A stretch of DNA of 64,000 nucleotides from UBA8337 sp965662725 (GCA_965662725.1 CBFIIT010000001.1:62001-126000), one strand, 5' to 3'. Counted from the stretch's first letter, positions 26,459 through 35,666 are shown. The notes: a model not told the origin generated them from the letters alone. Numbers and translations are program-made.

Positions 26459-27626
26459 TATAATCCAGCAATAGACGCCCTTTGGCCGTCGCCTGTAACA
26501 GATTATCGGCATCGACCAATAAGCCATCCGCTTTCAATCCATCTAACCGCGTCGGCTCAAGCGAAACGCCTTGTTCGGCCAGTAAATGCAAGCCGCGCCC
26601 GTCAACCAAACGCAATCCCAACATGACCAATTCTTCCGCCGCCTCATTGGCCGCCAGCGCCGTCAAGCCCGACCAGCCATGACCTTTTTCAGCACATGCG
26701 GCGAGCCAGATTTGCGGGTTTTTATGCGAAAGGCTGGCGTGTTTTTGGCCGTTCAATGTCAAGCGCCCATGCGCGCCCGGGCCAATGCCGACATAATCAC
26801 CGCCTTGCCAAATCGCCCGATTATGCGCGCATTGATGCGCCGCTTGCGCATGATTGGATATTTCATAAGCCGGTAAATCAGCCGCCGCGCATTGCTCTTG
26901 CGTGACCTCGTATAAAGCGGCTGATAATTCCTCATCGGGCATGGCAAATTTGCCTTGCGCAACATAATTTTCAAACGGTGTCGCCGCCTCGACAGTTAAT
27001 TGATAAAGCGACATATGCTGCGGCGCGAGCGCCAGAGCAGCCTGCAATTCACGCTCCCAGCCATTTATGGTTTGGGCTGGCCGCGCATAAATTAGGTCGA
27101 AAGAGGCGGTGGTGAAAATATTTTGCGCCGCCAGAAACGCCGCTTTTGCATCCGCCGCACTATGCGTGCGGCCTAGCATTTTGAGCGCCGCATCGTCAAA
27201 CGCTTGCACCCCTAAAGACAACCGCGTCACGCCGGCATCGGCCAAGCCTTGTAATTGGCTTTGCGCCGCGCTGACCGGATTGGCTTCCAATGATATTTCA
27301 GCGTGGCCATCCAGCCCCCATAAATCATCAATCGCCATTAAAATCCCGCCGACCAAATCAGGCGACATGAGGGACGGTGTGCCGCCGCCGAAAAACACCG
27401 TCTCGACCTGTCCGACGGGCCGCAAGTGATAGGCGTGATTTAACTCAGCCTTATAGGCAGCCAACCAGTCTTTATTATCGGTCTTATTGAGATGCGCGCC
27501 ATGCACGTTAAAATCGCAATAAGGGCAAATCGCCGTGCAAAAAGGCCAATGCACATAAATGCCGAGCGGCGGCAAGTTTTGAGCCCGGCCACGCGCCATA
27601 TTGCTGACGCTTAATGGTTCAGCCAT
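26436..27626 (-). CDS. hemW: HemW-type radical SAM protein (HemN-like)
   Basis: This 396-residue radical-SAM protein has the cluster motif HWPFCTAICPYCDFN with C30, C34 and C37. It was long annotated as oxygen-independent coproporphyrinogen III oxidase. Members beginning GIYVHWPFC and ending in a HemN C-terminal domain are now regarded as heme chaperones (HemW). FFGGGTPSLM and EANPVS are further family markers. The start overlaps the last codons of rdgB (ATG 27626, 8-nt overlap). A TTG six codons earlier and an ATG nine codons later are alternatives. The 3' end runs 23 nt into the opposite-strand lipoprotein gene. Confidence 0.9.
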   Translation of the reverse strand: MAEPLSVSNMARGRAQNLPPLGIYVHWPFCTAICPYCDFNVHGAHLNKTDNKDWLAAYKAELNHAYHLRPVGQVETVFFGGGTPSLMSPDLVGGILMAIDDLWGLDGHAEISLEANPVSAAQSQLQGLADAGVTRLSLGVQAFDDAALKMLGRTHSAADAKAAFLAAQNIFTTASFDLIYARPAQTINGWERELQAALALAPQHMSLYQLTVEAATPFENYVAQGKFAMPDEELSAALYEVTQEQCAAADLPAYEISNHAQAAHQCAHNRAIWQGGDYVGIGPGAHGRLTLNGQKHASLSHKNPQIWLAACAEKGHGWSGLTALAANEAAEELVMLGLRLVDGRGLHLLAEQGVSLEPTRLDGLKADGLLVDADNLLQATAKGRLLLDYIIGRLLA

Positions 27627-28257
27627 GCGCGACGCGATCGGCAAAACACGCCGCCACTAATTGCTCAAACGCATCAGCGCGATGCGATATTGCATGCTTG
27701 GCCGCCGGTTCCATTTCCCCAAATGTCATATCGCCGCCTATTGGCAGAAAAATCGGGTCATAACCGAAGCCGTTTTTACCGCGCATCGGCCATACCAAAC
27801 TGCCCTCAACCTTGCCTTCAAAACTTTCAACATGGCCATCCGGCCAAGCCAAGCTCAGCGCGCAAATAAACCGCGCCGTGCGCGGCGCGTTTTTCTTCTC
27901 GCCGGTCAGATTGTTCAATGCGATTTCAATTTTATGCATGGCGAGATCAAAATCGCGGCCATTCGCCGTTTCCGCCCAACGAGCCGAATAAATGCCCGGC
28001 GCCCCATCCAGCGCATCAACCGCCAGACCGCTATCATCCGATAGCGCCGGCAAACCGGCTGTGGTGGCGGCGGCCAATGCCTTTAATTCAGCATTGGCAA
28101 TAAATGTGTCGCCGGTTTCTTCAGGCTCAGGCAGGCCCAGCGCATCGGCGCCAACCGTCTCGACGTGAAAACCCTTTAGCAAATCGGCAATTTCAACCAG
28201 CTTGCCTTTATTATGGCTTGCAACAATCAGTTTTTCTTCGCTAAACGCACGCGCCAT
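27619..28257 (-). CDS. rdgB: dITP/XTP pyrophosphatase
   Basis: RdgB hydrolyses non-canonical purine nucleotides (dITP, XTP) and keeps them out of DNA. The 212-residue protein shows SHNKGKLVEI at 14-23, the substrate motif LSDDSGLAVDALDGAPGIYSAR, and the C-terminal GFGYDPIFLP and SHRADAF. Its ATG overlaps the rph stop by 1 nt. The rph-rdgB-hemW order is conserved in many proteobacteria. Confidence 0.96.
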   Translation of the reverse strand: MARAFSEEKLIVASHNKGKLVEIADLLKGFHVETVGADALGLPEPEETGDTFIANAELKALAAATTAGLPALSDDSGLAVDALDGAPGIYSARWAETANGRDFDLAMHKIEIALNNLTGEKKNAPRTARFICALSLAWPDGHVESFEGKVEGSLVWPMRGKNGFGYDPIFLPIGGDMTFGEMEPAAKHAISHRADAFEQLVAACFADRVAHG

Positions 28258-28994
28258 TACAAACCGACGGCCTGTTTTTGCATGTCGACCAGCTCGGCAA
28301 TGCCGGCTTTCGCGAGGCTCATAAGGGTCATGAACTCAGCCTCATCAAATGCTTCCCCTTCGGCAGTCGCTTGAATTTCAACCAAACGACCGGCGCCGGT
28401 CATGACAAAATTACCATCCGTATCGGCCACACTGTCTTCATCATAATCCAAATCCGCCACCGGCAGGCCTTGATAAATACCGCACGATAAAGCCGCCACT
28501 TGGTCGTGCAATACGCCGCCCATAACCGGTGTTGAAATCAGCCCGTCATTTTTCATTTTGGCGACGCATTGATAAAGCGCCACCCAAGCGCCGGTAATCG
28601 ATGCGGTGCGGGTGCCGCCATCGGCCTGAATGACATCGCAATCCAATGAAATTTGATTTTCGCCGAGAGCTTCCAAATTAACCACAGCGCGCAAAGAGCG
28701 GCCGATGAGACGCTGAATTTCTTGCGTGCGGCCCGATTGTTTGCCGGCATTGGCTTCGCGCCGCATCCGCTCACCGGTTGAGCGCGGTAGCATGCCATAT
28801 TCAGCCGTTACCCAGCCGCGACCCTGACCGCGCAGCCATGGCGGCACGCGGGTTTCCAATGAGGCGGTGCATAAAACATGCGTGTCGCCAAACTTTACAA
28901 GGCAGGAGCCTTCGGCGTGTTTGGAGACATCCGTCTCGAGGCTGACGGCGCGCAGCGCATTGGCAGTGCGGCCTGAAGGGCGGGAAACAGTCAT
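28257..28994 (-). CDS. rph: Ribonuclease PH
   Basis: RNase PH is a phosphorolytic 3'-5' exoribonuclease that trims tRNA 3' ends. At 245 residues it is full length. It begins RPSGRTANALR and contains GDTHVLCTASLE, the phosphate-binding GRSLRAVVNLEALGE with the active-site arginine, and QADGGTRTASITGA. It starts divergently from hrcA; the 96-bp spacer contains an hrcA promoter candidate. Confidence 0.97.
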   Translation of the reverse strand: MTVSRPSGRTANALRAVSLETDVSKHAEGSCLVKFGDTHVLCTASLETRVPPWLRGQGRGWVTAEYGMLPRSTGERMRREANAGKQSGRTQEIQRLIGRSLRAVVNLEALGENQISLDCDVIQADGGTRTASITGAWVALYQCVAKMKNDGLISTPVMGGVLHDQVAALSCGIYQGLPVADLDYDEDSVADTDGNFVMTGAGRLVEIQATAEGEAFDEAEFMTLMSLAKAGIAELVDMQKQAVGL

Positions 28995-29053
28995 GGGAAA
29001 TCCTTTCGCTATCGCTTCTATCTAATACGCCCTTGCTGGCGGGGCAAGTGGGC

Positions 29054-29082
29054 TTGGCGGCAGCGCATTATCGACGTAGATT
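29054..29082 (+). promoter_or_regulatory. Candidate hrcA promoter, possibly leaderless
   Basis: TTGGCG (29054-29059), a 17-bp spacer and TAGATT (29077-29082) form a vegetative-type promoter. The -10 ends only 8 bp before the hrcA ATG at 29091, and no Shine-Dalgarno is visible. Transcription from it would start at or within 2 nt of the ATG. This suggests a leaderless message. No CIRCE-like inverted repeat is evident. Confidence 0.45.
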
Positions 29083-29090
29083 ATCTGCCA

Positions 29091-30233
29091 ATGAGTGAAC
29101 TGGCCGATTTAACCATAAGGGCGCGCGCCATATTTAGCGAGATTGTCGAAAACTATCTCGAAACCGGCGCCCCTTTAGGGTCCAAAAACCTTGCCGCCCG
29201 CTTGGATGAGAAATTATCGCCGGCCAGCATTCGCGCCACCATGGCTGAATTGGAACGCCATGGTCTGCTTTATGCGCCGCATATATCGGCCGGTCGCCTG
29301 CCGACCGAAAGCGGTTTGAAATTATTTGTCGATGGGATGATGCAGACCGGGCATTTAACCGATGCCGAACGCGCCGCTTTGAGTGCCGATATGGGGACGC
29401 ATGGCGAAACCGCCCAAAGCTTGGATGAAGTGCTGCACCAGGCGGCAGAAAAATTATCCGGCTTGAGCGCTTGCGCCGGTCTGGTATTGGCCCCCAATGC
29501 CGAGCGCGCGGTCAAACATATTGAATTTATCGCCGTGTCAGACAGCCATATTTTGGTGATTTTGGTCGATGACGGCAATCGGGTGGAAAATCGGCTGATG
29601 CCGCGCCCGCCCGGTCTGGTGCCGCAAAAGTTGAATGAGGCAGCCAATTATCTCAATCACCGATTGAGGGGACGCACTTTAGGCGAATTGCGCCGCGACC
29701 GACAGGTCGAATTGACGCGACTTGAGAAGGAGCTTGGTCAATTGACGGCTAAATTGGTGGAGGCCGGTCTTATCAGCTGGGGCGGGGATGGCGCCGCTTC
29801 CAATGGCGCAAGCGATGCCAATGGGCCGGACGCCGGCAGCGGCAATAGCGATATGTTTGCCAAATCCTTAATCGTGCACGGGCGCGAGAAATTATTGGAT
29901 GACGTCGCCGCGATGCAAGATTTGGAACGCATTCGGCATTTATTTGACGATCTTGACCAACAAAAAGAGTTAATCGCGCTTTTATCGGAAGCCGAAGAAA
30001 GCGATGGGGTGAAAATTTTCATCGGCTCACAAACGCCGCTTTTTTCGCTTTCCGGCTCATCCGTCATTATCAGCCCATATCATGATGAGGGCCGCGATGT
30101 GGTCGGTATTGTCGGGGTTATTGCCCCGACACGAACCAATTATGCGCGCCTCATTCCCATGGTTGACCATACCGCGCAGGCAGTCAGCGCGATTTTATCG
30201 CAGCAAAGCATCGCAACAAAGCCAAGGCCATAA
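29091..30233 (+). CDS. hrcA: Heat-inducible transcription repressor HrcA
   Basis: HrcA represses chaperone operons by binding CIRCE elements. This 380-residue protein has the N-terminal winged helix (RARAIFSEIVENYLETGAPLGSKNLA, then ASIRATMAELERHGLLYAPHISAGRLPTE) and a GAF-like dimerisation region. The C-terminus SVIISPYHDEGRDVVGIVGVIAPTR and YARLIPMVDHTAQ is diagnostic. A Gly/Asn/Ser-rich insertion around residue 235-255 is a likely loop. It heads the hrcA-grpE-dnaK-dnaJ block. No clear CIRCE element is seen before any gene of the block, so the repressor's targets here are uncertain. Confidence 0.95.
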   Translation: MSELADLTIRARAIFSEIVENYLETGAPLGSKNLAARLDEKLSPASIRATMAELERHGLLYAPHISAGRLPTESGLKLFVDGMMQTGHLTDAERAALSADMGTHGETAQSLDEVLHQAAEKLSGLSACAGLVLAPNAERAVKHIEFIAVSDSHILVILVDDGNRVENRLMPRPPGLVPQKLNEAANYLNHRLRGRTLGELRRDRQVELTRLEKELGQLTAKLVEAGLISWGGDGAASNGASDANGPDAGSGNSDMFAKSLIVHGREKLLDDVAAMQDLERIRHLFDDLDQQKELIALLSEAEESDGVKIFIGSQTPLFSLSGSSVIISPYHDEGRDVVGIVGVIAPTRTNYARLIPMVDHTAQAVSAILSQQSIATKPRP

Positions 30234-30329
30234 GGGCTGGACGATTTTACAGCCTTGATTTTACCACTGAGGCCCCCTAACTAAGCGGCAAGAGCTATGA
30301 TAGCTGAACCATTTTGAGGATTGGGCCTG

Positions 30330-30908
30330 ATGCAAGACGAAAAAGACGCTCCCCTAAAAGACGATATGGCGGAAGCCTCGGCGAATGAAGTTGAGGCCGA
30401 TAGTGCCGATTCAAATGACGCCGAAGCGACCGAAACTGAAACGGCGGATGAAACGGCCGAGCAGAAAATTGCCGATTTGAATGATAATCTATTGCGCACA
30501 TTGGCCGAGCTTGAAAACACCCGCAAACGAGCCGAGCGTGACCGTGGCGAAGCGCTGAAATTTGGCGCGATGAGCTTTGCCCGCGATATGCTGGGCGTGG
30601 TTGATAATTTGCAGCGCGCATTAAAAGCATTTGCCGATATTGGTGATGAACTGCCCGAGGGCACCGCCGCTTTGGTCGAAGGTGTAGCCGCGACAGAGCG
30701 CGATTTACTGGCCGCTTTGGCGCGCCATAAAGTAACCGCTTTGACGCCAATGGGTGAGAAGTTTGACCCCAATCTGCACGAGGCATTATTTGAAGCGCCG
30801 GGCACCGGACAAGAAAACGGCACGATTATCGATGTGGTGGAAGCCGGTTATATGATGGAAGAGCGGCTATTGCGGCCGGCCAAAGTCGGCATTGCTAAAG
30901 ACGGCTGA
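30330..30908 (+). CDS. grpE: Nucleotide exchange factor GrpE
   Basis: GrpE releases ADP from DnaK. The protein is 192 residues with an acidic low-complexity N-terminus, a long coiled coil (about 45-85, including LAELENTRKRAERDR) and the C-terminal beta domain (GEKFDPNLHEALFEAPG, then GYMMEERLLRPAKVGIAK). ATG 30330 has GAGGAT about 10 nt upstream; a TTG three codons earlier is less likely. It lies between hrcA and dnaK. Confidence 0.96.
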   Translation: MQDEKDAPLKDDMAEASANEVEADSADSNDAEATETETADETAEQKIADLNDNLLRTLAELENTRKRAERDRGEALKFGAMSFARDMLGVVDNLQRALKAFADIGDELPEGTAALVEGVAATERDLLAALARHKVTALTPMGEKFDPNLHEALFEAPGTGQENGTIIDVVEAGYMMEERLLRPAKVGIAKDG

Positions 30909-30964
30909 GCCGAAAACCCATAAAAGGCGGTTTTAAAGTTTTTCAAATAAAATCATCCCCCTGC

Positions 30965-30993
30965 CTTGCAGGAACCGAACCGCCTCCCTATAT
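30965..30993 (+). promoter_or_regulatory. Candidate sigma-32-type promoter of dnaK
   Basis: CTTGCA (30965-30970), a 17-bp gap and CTATAT (30988-30993, within CTCCCTATAT) resemble alphaproteobacterial heat-shock promoters of the CTTG...CCCTATAT type. The element is about 80 bp before the dnaK start. A small hairpin GCGCC-GAAAAA-GGCGC (31041-31056) in the leader ends 4 nt before the GGAGAG ribosome-binding site. Confidence 0.45.
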
Positions 30994-31071
30994 GCAAAAC
31001 ACAATTGAAATGGGCGCGCAGATTGCGTCCCCCAAGAGAGGCGCCGAAAAAGGCGCATTCGGAGAGACATT

Positions 31072-33006
31072 ATGGGCAAAGTAATCGGAATTGATTTGGG
31101 CACCACCAATAGCTGTGTCGCAGTGATGGATGGCAGCAGCGCGCGGGTGATTGAAAATGCTGAAGGCGCGCGGACGACCCCGTCCATGGTTGCTTTTTCC
31201 GATGAAGGCGAGCGCCTGACCGGTCAACCGGCAAAACGCCAGGCGGTGACCAATCCGCTAAACACGCTATTCGCCATTAAGCGTCTCATCGGCCGTCGGT
31301 TTGACGATAAGGCGACGCAAAAAGACAAAGAAATGGTGCCGTTTGAAATTATCGCTTCTGATGGCGGTGATGCATGGGTGGAAGCAGCCGGTGAGAAATA
31401 TTCGCCGTCGCAAATCTCTGCCTTTATTTTGCAGAAAATGAAAGAGACCGCCGAGGATTATCTCGGCGAAACAGTCACCCAAGCCGTGATTACCGTACCG
31501 GCTTATTTTAATGACGCGCAACGTCAAGCGACAAAAGATGCCGGTAAAATTGCCGGTCTTGAGGTTTTGCGCATCATTAATGAGCCGACTGCGGCGTCGC
31601 TGGCTTATGGCCTGGATAAAAATGACGGACAGACAATTGCCGTTTATGATTTGGGCGGCGGCACATTTGACGTCTCCGTTTTGGAAATCGGCGATGGGGT
31701 GTTTGAAGTCAAATCCACCAATGGCGATACGTTTCTTGGCGGTGAAGATTTTGACATGGCTTTGGTCGAACATTTGGCCGAAGAATTTGAAAAAGAAAAC
31801 GGCATTGATTTGCGTGGCGATAAGCTGGCCCTGCAACGCCTGAAAGAGGCGGCTGAAAAAGCCAAAATTGAATTATCTTCATCGGCGCAAACGGAAGTCA
31901 ATTTGCCGTTCATCACCGCCGATGCCAGCGGTCCCAAACATTTGAACTTGAAACTGACCAAAGCGGCTTTTGAAGCCTTGGTTGAAAATCTGGTGCAGCG
32001 CACGCGCACACCGTGCGAAGCGGCAATGAAAGATGCCGGTATTTCATTGTCGGAAATTGACGAAGTGGTGCTGGTTGGCGGTCAAACTCGCATGCCGCGC
32101 ATTCGTGAATTTGTCAAAGACGTGTTTGGCAAAGAGCCGAATATGAGCGTTAATCCGGATGAGGTGGTGGCCATGGGCGCAGCCATTCAGGCCGGTGTTT
32201 TGCAAGGCGATGTGAAAGACGTGCTGCTATTGGATGTGACCCCGCTTTCCTTGGGTATTGAAACCTTGGGCGGCGTCTTCACTCGTTTGATTGACCGCAA
32301 CACAACCATTCCGACCAAAAAGAGCCAGGTGTTTTCAACCGCTGATGACAATCAATCAGCGGTGACCATTTCAGTATGCCAAGGCGAGCGTGAAATGGCG
32401 GCGGATAATAAACATCTGGGTCAGTTCAATTTGGAGGGCATTCCGCCGGCACCGCGCGGCGTGCCACAAATCGAAGTGACTTTCGATATTGACGCCAATG
32501 GTTTGGTCAATGTGTCAGCTGCCGATAAAGCGACCGGCAAGGAACAAGCCATTCGTATTGAAGCCTCAGGCGGCTTGTCAGACAATGACATTGAGCAAAT
32601 GGTGAAAGATGCGGAAGCCAATGCGACGGCGGATAAAGAGCGCCGCGAGCAGGTTGAAGCGCGCAATAATGCGGAAGGCCTGATCCATGCGACCGAAAAA
32701 TCAATTGCTGAAAATGAGGCATTGATTGAGCCGGCCGATAAGGATGCGGCAGAAGCGGCCATGGCCGATTTGAAAACGGCGCTGGAAGGTGAGGATATGG
32801 ATGCGATTAATGAAAAAGCGCAAACCCTCAGCCAGGCGGCGATGAAAATCGGCGAAGCGGTTTACAAGGCACAGCAAGCGGAAAGCGAAGCGGCAGCCGC
32901 CGGTGACGCAGCAGCCGATGCAGCGTCTCAAGGCGATGACGGCAATGTCGTTGATGCCGAGTTTGAAGAAGTTGCTGATGATGATGGTGATCAAAAAGCC
33001 TCATAA
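31072..33006 (+). CDS. dnaK: Chaperone DnaK (Hsp70)
   Basis: A full-length Hsp70 of 644 residues. The ATPase domain opens GIDLGTTNSCVAVMDG and has AVYDLGGGTFDVSVLEIGDGVFEV and VLVGGQTRMPRI. The linker LLLDVTPLSLGIET leads into the substrate domain. The C-terminus is an acidic lid ending in ADDDGDQKAS. GGAGAG precedes the ATG at good spacing. dnaJ follows after 25 bp. Confidence 0.99.
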   Translation: MGKVIGIDLGTTNSCVAVMDGSSARVIENAEGARTTPSMVAFSDEGERLTGQPAKRQAVTNPLNTLFAIKRLIGRRFDDKATQKDKEMVPFEIIASDGGDAWVEAAGEKYSPSQISAFILQKMKETAEDYLGETVTQAVITVPAYFNDAQRQATKDAGKIAGLEVLRIINEPTAASLAYGLDKNDGQTIAVYDLGGGTFDVSVLEIGDGVFEVKSTNGDTFLGGEDFDMALVEHLAEEFEKENGIDLRGDKLALQRLKEAAEKAKIELSSSAQTEVNLPFITADASGPKHLNLKLTKAAFEALVENLVQRTRTPCEAAMKDAGISLSEIDEVVLVGGQTRMPRIREFVKDVFGKEPNMSVNPDEVVAMGAAIQAGVLQGDVKDVLLLDVTPLSLGIETLGGVFTRLIDRNTTIPTKKSQVFSTADDNQSAVTISVCQGEREMAADNKHLGQFNLEGIPPAPRGVPQIEVTFDIDANGLVNVSAADKATGKEQAIRIEASGGLSDNDIEQMVKDAEANATADKERREQVEARNNAEGLIHATEKSIAENEALIEPADKDAAEAAMADLKTALEGEDMDAINEKAQTLSQAAMKIGEAVYKAQQAESEAAAAGDAAADAASQGDDGNVVDAEFEEVADDDGDQKAS

Positions 33007-33031
33007 CGGCTGAACCGATTGGGGGGCCGCC

Positions 33032-34168
33032 ATGGCCAAAGCCGATTATTACGAGCTTTTAGGGGTCGAGCGCGGGGCTGATGAAGCGACGCTGAAATCA
33101 GCCTATCGTAAGCTGGCAAAAAAATATCACCCTGATGTCAATCAGGGCGATGCCGGTGCCGAGCAAAAATTCAAACAAGTGTCAGAAGCCTATGATGTGC
33201 TGAAAGACCCGCAAAGCCGTGCCGCTTATGACCAGTTCGGCCATGCCGCTTTTGAACAGGGCGGCGGCGGTGGTGGCTTTGGCGGCGGGCCCGGAGGCGG
33301 TTTTTCAGGCTTTGGCGATATTGGCGATATTTTTGAAGAGTTTTTCGGCGGCGGGCGCGGGCCGGGTGGCCAAAGCCAGAGCAGTCGACGACGCGCACGG
33401 CGCGGTGAAGATTTACGCGCTGAAATCAATATCAGCCTGCAAGAAGCCTATGATGGCACGGAACGGCAAATCCGCCTGAACCGCGCCGCCTCTTGCGATG
33501 GATGTGGCGGCTCCGGTGCCAAACCGGGCAGCCAACCGAGCACTTGCGCGACGTGCCAAGGGCACGGCAAAGTGCGCGCGCAACAAGGCTTTTTCATGGT
33601 TGAGCGCACCTGCCATGCTTGTGGTGGCGCCGGCCAAACAATCAACGACCCCTGCACCGATTGTCAGGGGCGCGGGCAAGTCAATCAAGAACGCACGCTT
33701 TCCGTATCCGTGCCCAGCGGGGTAGAAGACGGCACTCGTATTCGATTGTCGGGCGAAGGAAATGCCGGCCCGGGCGGGGCAGCGCATGGCGACCTTTATG
33801 TCTTTGTCAATATTGCACCGCATGATGTTTTAAGCCGCGATGGGGCTGATTTATTTTGTGCCATGCCGATTGCGCTGGATGTGGCAGTGCGCGGCGGCAC
33901 AGTCAATGTGCCGCTTATGGGTGGCAAAAAAGTCAAATTAAGCATTCCCGAAGGGGCCCATGCCGGCCAGCAATTCCGCTTGCGCGGGAAAGGCATGCCG
34001 GTTTTACGCTCGCGCCATTATGGCGACCTTTATGTGCAGATTGATATTGAAACGCCAAGCGGCCTAACCCGCGCCCAACAAAAACTGTTTGATGCTTTTG
34101 CCGATAGTCTTGATGACGGCAATTATCCTGAAATATCGGATTTTCGCGCGCGCGGCAAAAATAGCTGA
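33032..34168 (+). CDS. dnaJ: Chaperone DnaJ (Hsp40)
   Basis: DnaJ stimulates DnaK ATPase and delivers substrates. The 378-residue protein has the J domain with HPD at 33-35. A Gly/Phe-rich linker (about 72-110) follows. The zinc centre has four CxxCxGxG repeats (CDGCGGSG, CATCQGHG, CHACGGAG, CTDCQGRG). The C-terminal domain has VRGGTVNVPLMGGKKVKLSIP. It is class I DnaJ in every respect and immediately follows dnaK. Confidence 0.98.
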   Translation: MAKADYYELLGVERGADEATLKSAYRKLAKKYHPDVNQGDAGAEQKFKQVSEAYDVLKDPQSRAAYDQFGHAAFEQGGGGGGFGGGPGGGFSGFGDIGDIFEEFFGGGRGPGGQSQSSRRRARRGEDLRAEINISLQEAYDGTERQIRLNRAASCDGCGGSGAKPGSQPSTCATCQGHGKVRAQQGFFMVERTCHACGGAGQTINDPCTDCQGRGQVNQERTLSVSVPSGVEDGTRIRLSGEGNAGPGGAAHGDLYVFVNIAPHDVLSRDGADLFCAMPIALDVAVRGGTVNVPLMGGKKVKLSIPEGAHAGQQFRLRGKGMPVLRSRHYGDLYVQIDIETPSGLTRAQQKLFDAFADSLDDGNYPEISDFRARGKNS

Positions 34169-34191
34169 TAGCGGCGGCGGCTGAGCCCTGC

Positions 34192-34197
34192 TATATA
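34192..34197 (+). promoter_or_regulatory. Possible -10 element just upstream of dapB
   Basis: TATATA (34192-34197) ends 6 bp before the dapB ATG, and no Shine-Dalgarno is visible between them. If it is a -10 box, transcription would start at the ATG. The corresponding -35 region is weak. Confidence 0.3.
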
Positions 34198-34203
34198 AAG
34201 CGC

Positions 34204-35013
34204 ATGAGACTGATTGTAAGCGGTTGCGCCGGACGCATGGGCCAGACCCTGACCCGCCTGATAAGCGCAGATGATAGATTGCAACTGGCCGGTGGGCTGG
34301 AGGCGGCGGGTGCGCCTGCTTTGGGACAAGATATTGCCGCTTTGGCCGGTCTGCCCGATTGCGGCCTGACTGCCAGCGATGATGCGCTGGCGCTTTTGGC
34401 TGAAGCCGACGGGGTGATTGATTTCACCACACCGGCAGCGAGCGTTGAATTGGCCGGCCTGGCGGCGCAAGCACGCATTGTTCATATTATCGGCTCCACC
34501 GGTTTTGACAGCGGCCAAGAACAGGCGATTGCCGCCGCAGCACGCCATGCTCGCATTGTTAAATCCGGCAATATGAGCCGTGGGGTTAATTTATTGGCCG
34601 GATTGGTGGCGCAAGCCGGGGCCGCTTTGGCTGAAGATTGGGATATTGAAATCGTCGAAATGCACCACCGCCATAAGGTCGATGCGCCTTCCGGCACGGC
34701 TCTTTTGCTGGGCAATGCGGCGGCTGAAGGCCGCGGCGTTAAACTGGACAGTGTTAAAGAGAGCGGCCGCGACGGGCTGACCGGCGCACGCGATAGCGGC
34801 GCTATCGGTTTTGCTGCTTTGCGCGGCGGCTCCGTGGTCGGCGATCATGAGGTTATTTTTGCCACTGAAAACGAACAAATCCGCCTCTCCCATCGCGCTG
34901 AGAGCCGAGATATTTTTGCCCGCGGTGCTTTGGATGCCGCGCTATGGGCGCAATCGCAACCGGAAGGGCTGTATTCCATGCAGCATGTTTTGGGCCTGAA
35001 GCCGGTCGTATAA
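34204..35013 (+). CDS. dapB: 4-hydroxy-tetrahydrodipicolinate reductase
   Basis: DapB reduces the DapA product in the lysine/diaminopimelate pathway, feeding peptidoglycan synthesis. The 269-residue protein has the nucleotide-binding N-terminus LIVSGCAGRMGQTL and the catalytic region VEMHHRHKVDAPSGTALLLG. C-terminal LRGGSVVGDHEVIFA and HRAESRDIFARGALDAALW complete the family pattern. No ribosome-binding site is apparent before the ATG. It follows dnaJ by 35 bp, a linkage seen in several alphaproteobacteria. Confidence 0.97.
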   Translation: MRLIVSGCAGRMGQTLTRLISADDRLQLAGGLEAAGAPALGQDIAALAGLPDCGLTASDDALALLAEADGVIDFTTPAASVELAGLAAQARIVHIIGSTGFDSGQEQAIAAAARHARIVKSGNMSRGVNLLAGLVAQAGAALAEDWDIEIVEMHHRHKVDAPSGTALLLGNAAAEGRGVKLDSVKESGRDGLTGARDSGAIGFAALRGGSVVGDHEVIFATENEQIRLSHRAESRDIFARGALDAALWAQSQPEGLYSMQHVLGLKPVV

Positions 35014-35048
35014 ATCTCCCTAAATGAAGTGTGTATAAGGAAAATCTG

Positions 35049-35666
35049 ATGGTACATCTGGTATTGGTCCGGCATGGGCAAAGCGAATGGAATGAAAAAA
35101 ACCTGTTCACCGGATGGCGCGATCCGGATTTGACACAAAAGGGCATGGATGAGGCGCGCGCCGCCGGTAAGGCACTGGCCGCAACCGGCTTGCAATTTGA
35201 TTTGGCCTATACATCGAAATTGCAAAGAGCACAAAAAACCCTAGCGCTTTTATTGGGCGAGCAGGGCCAAACGGGGCTTGAAACAATTGAGAACCAAGCG
35301 CTGAATGAGCGCGATTATGGCGATTTGGCCGGACTGAATAAGGATGATGCGCGCGAAAAATGGGGGGCAGACCAAGTGCATATTTGGCGTCGCTCTTTCG
35401 ATACACCGCCGCCCGGCGGCGAAAGCCTGAAAGATACGGCAGAGCGGGTTTTGCCCTATTATGAGATGGCAATTTTACCGCAACTGAAAGCCGGCAAAAC
35501 TGTTTTGATAGCCGCGCATGGCAATAGCTTACGGGCGCTGCTTATGCAGCTGGAAGGGCTGAGCCGCGATGAGATTTTGGACGTCAATATTGATACCGGC
35601 GTGCCCTATATTTACACGCTGAATGAGGCGGCGGAGATTACCGATAAGGAAATTCTTGCCCGCTAG
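35049..35666 (+). CDS. gpmA: 2,3-bisphosphoglycerate-dependent phosphoglycerate mutase
   Basis: This glycolytic and gluconeogenic enzyme interconverts 3- and 2-phosphoglycerate. The 205-residue protein has the phosphohistidine motif VLVRHGQSEWN (H9), LNERDYGDLAG and the second histidine in AAHGNSLRAL. It is a short form lacking some of the C-terminal region of longer homologues. ATG 35049 has AAGGA 8 nt upstream and is preferred over the ATG six codons earlier. The 3' end overlaps the convergent DUF2244 gene by 4 nt. Confidence 0.95.
   Translation: MVHLVLVRHGQSEWNEKNLFTGWRDPDLTQKGMDEARAAGKALAATGLQFDLAYTSKLQRAQKTLALLLGEQGQTGLETIENQALNERDYGDLAGLNKDDAREKWGADQVHIWRRSFDTPPPGGESLKDTAERVLPYYEMAILPQLKAGKTVLIAAHGNSLRALLMQLEGLSRDEILDVNIDTGVPYIYTLNEAAEITDKEILAR

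Noticed and set aside
29032..29048. CTTGC/GCAAG inverted repeat upstream of hrcA as a CIRCE element
   Set aside because: The arms are 5 bp and unlike the TTAGCACTC half-site; the loop length is 7 rather than 9.
30233..30262. GGCTG/CAGCC hairpin after hrcA as an intrinsic terminator
   Set aside because: The stem is short with a bulge and the following T-run is interrupted; too weak to call.
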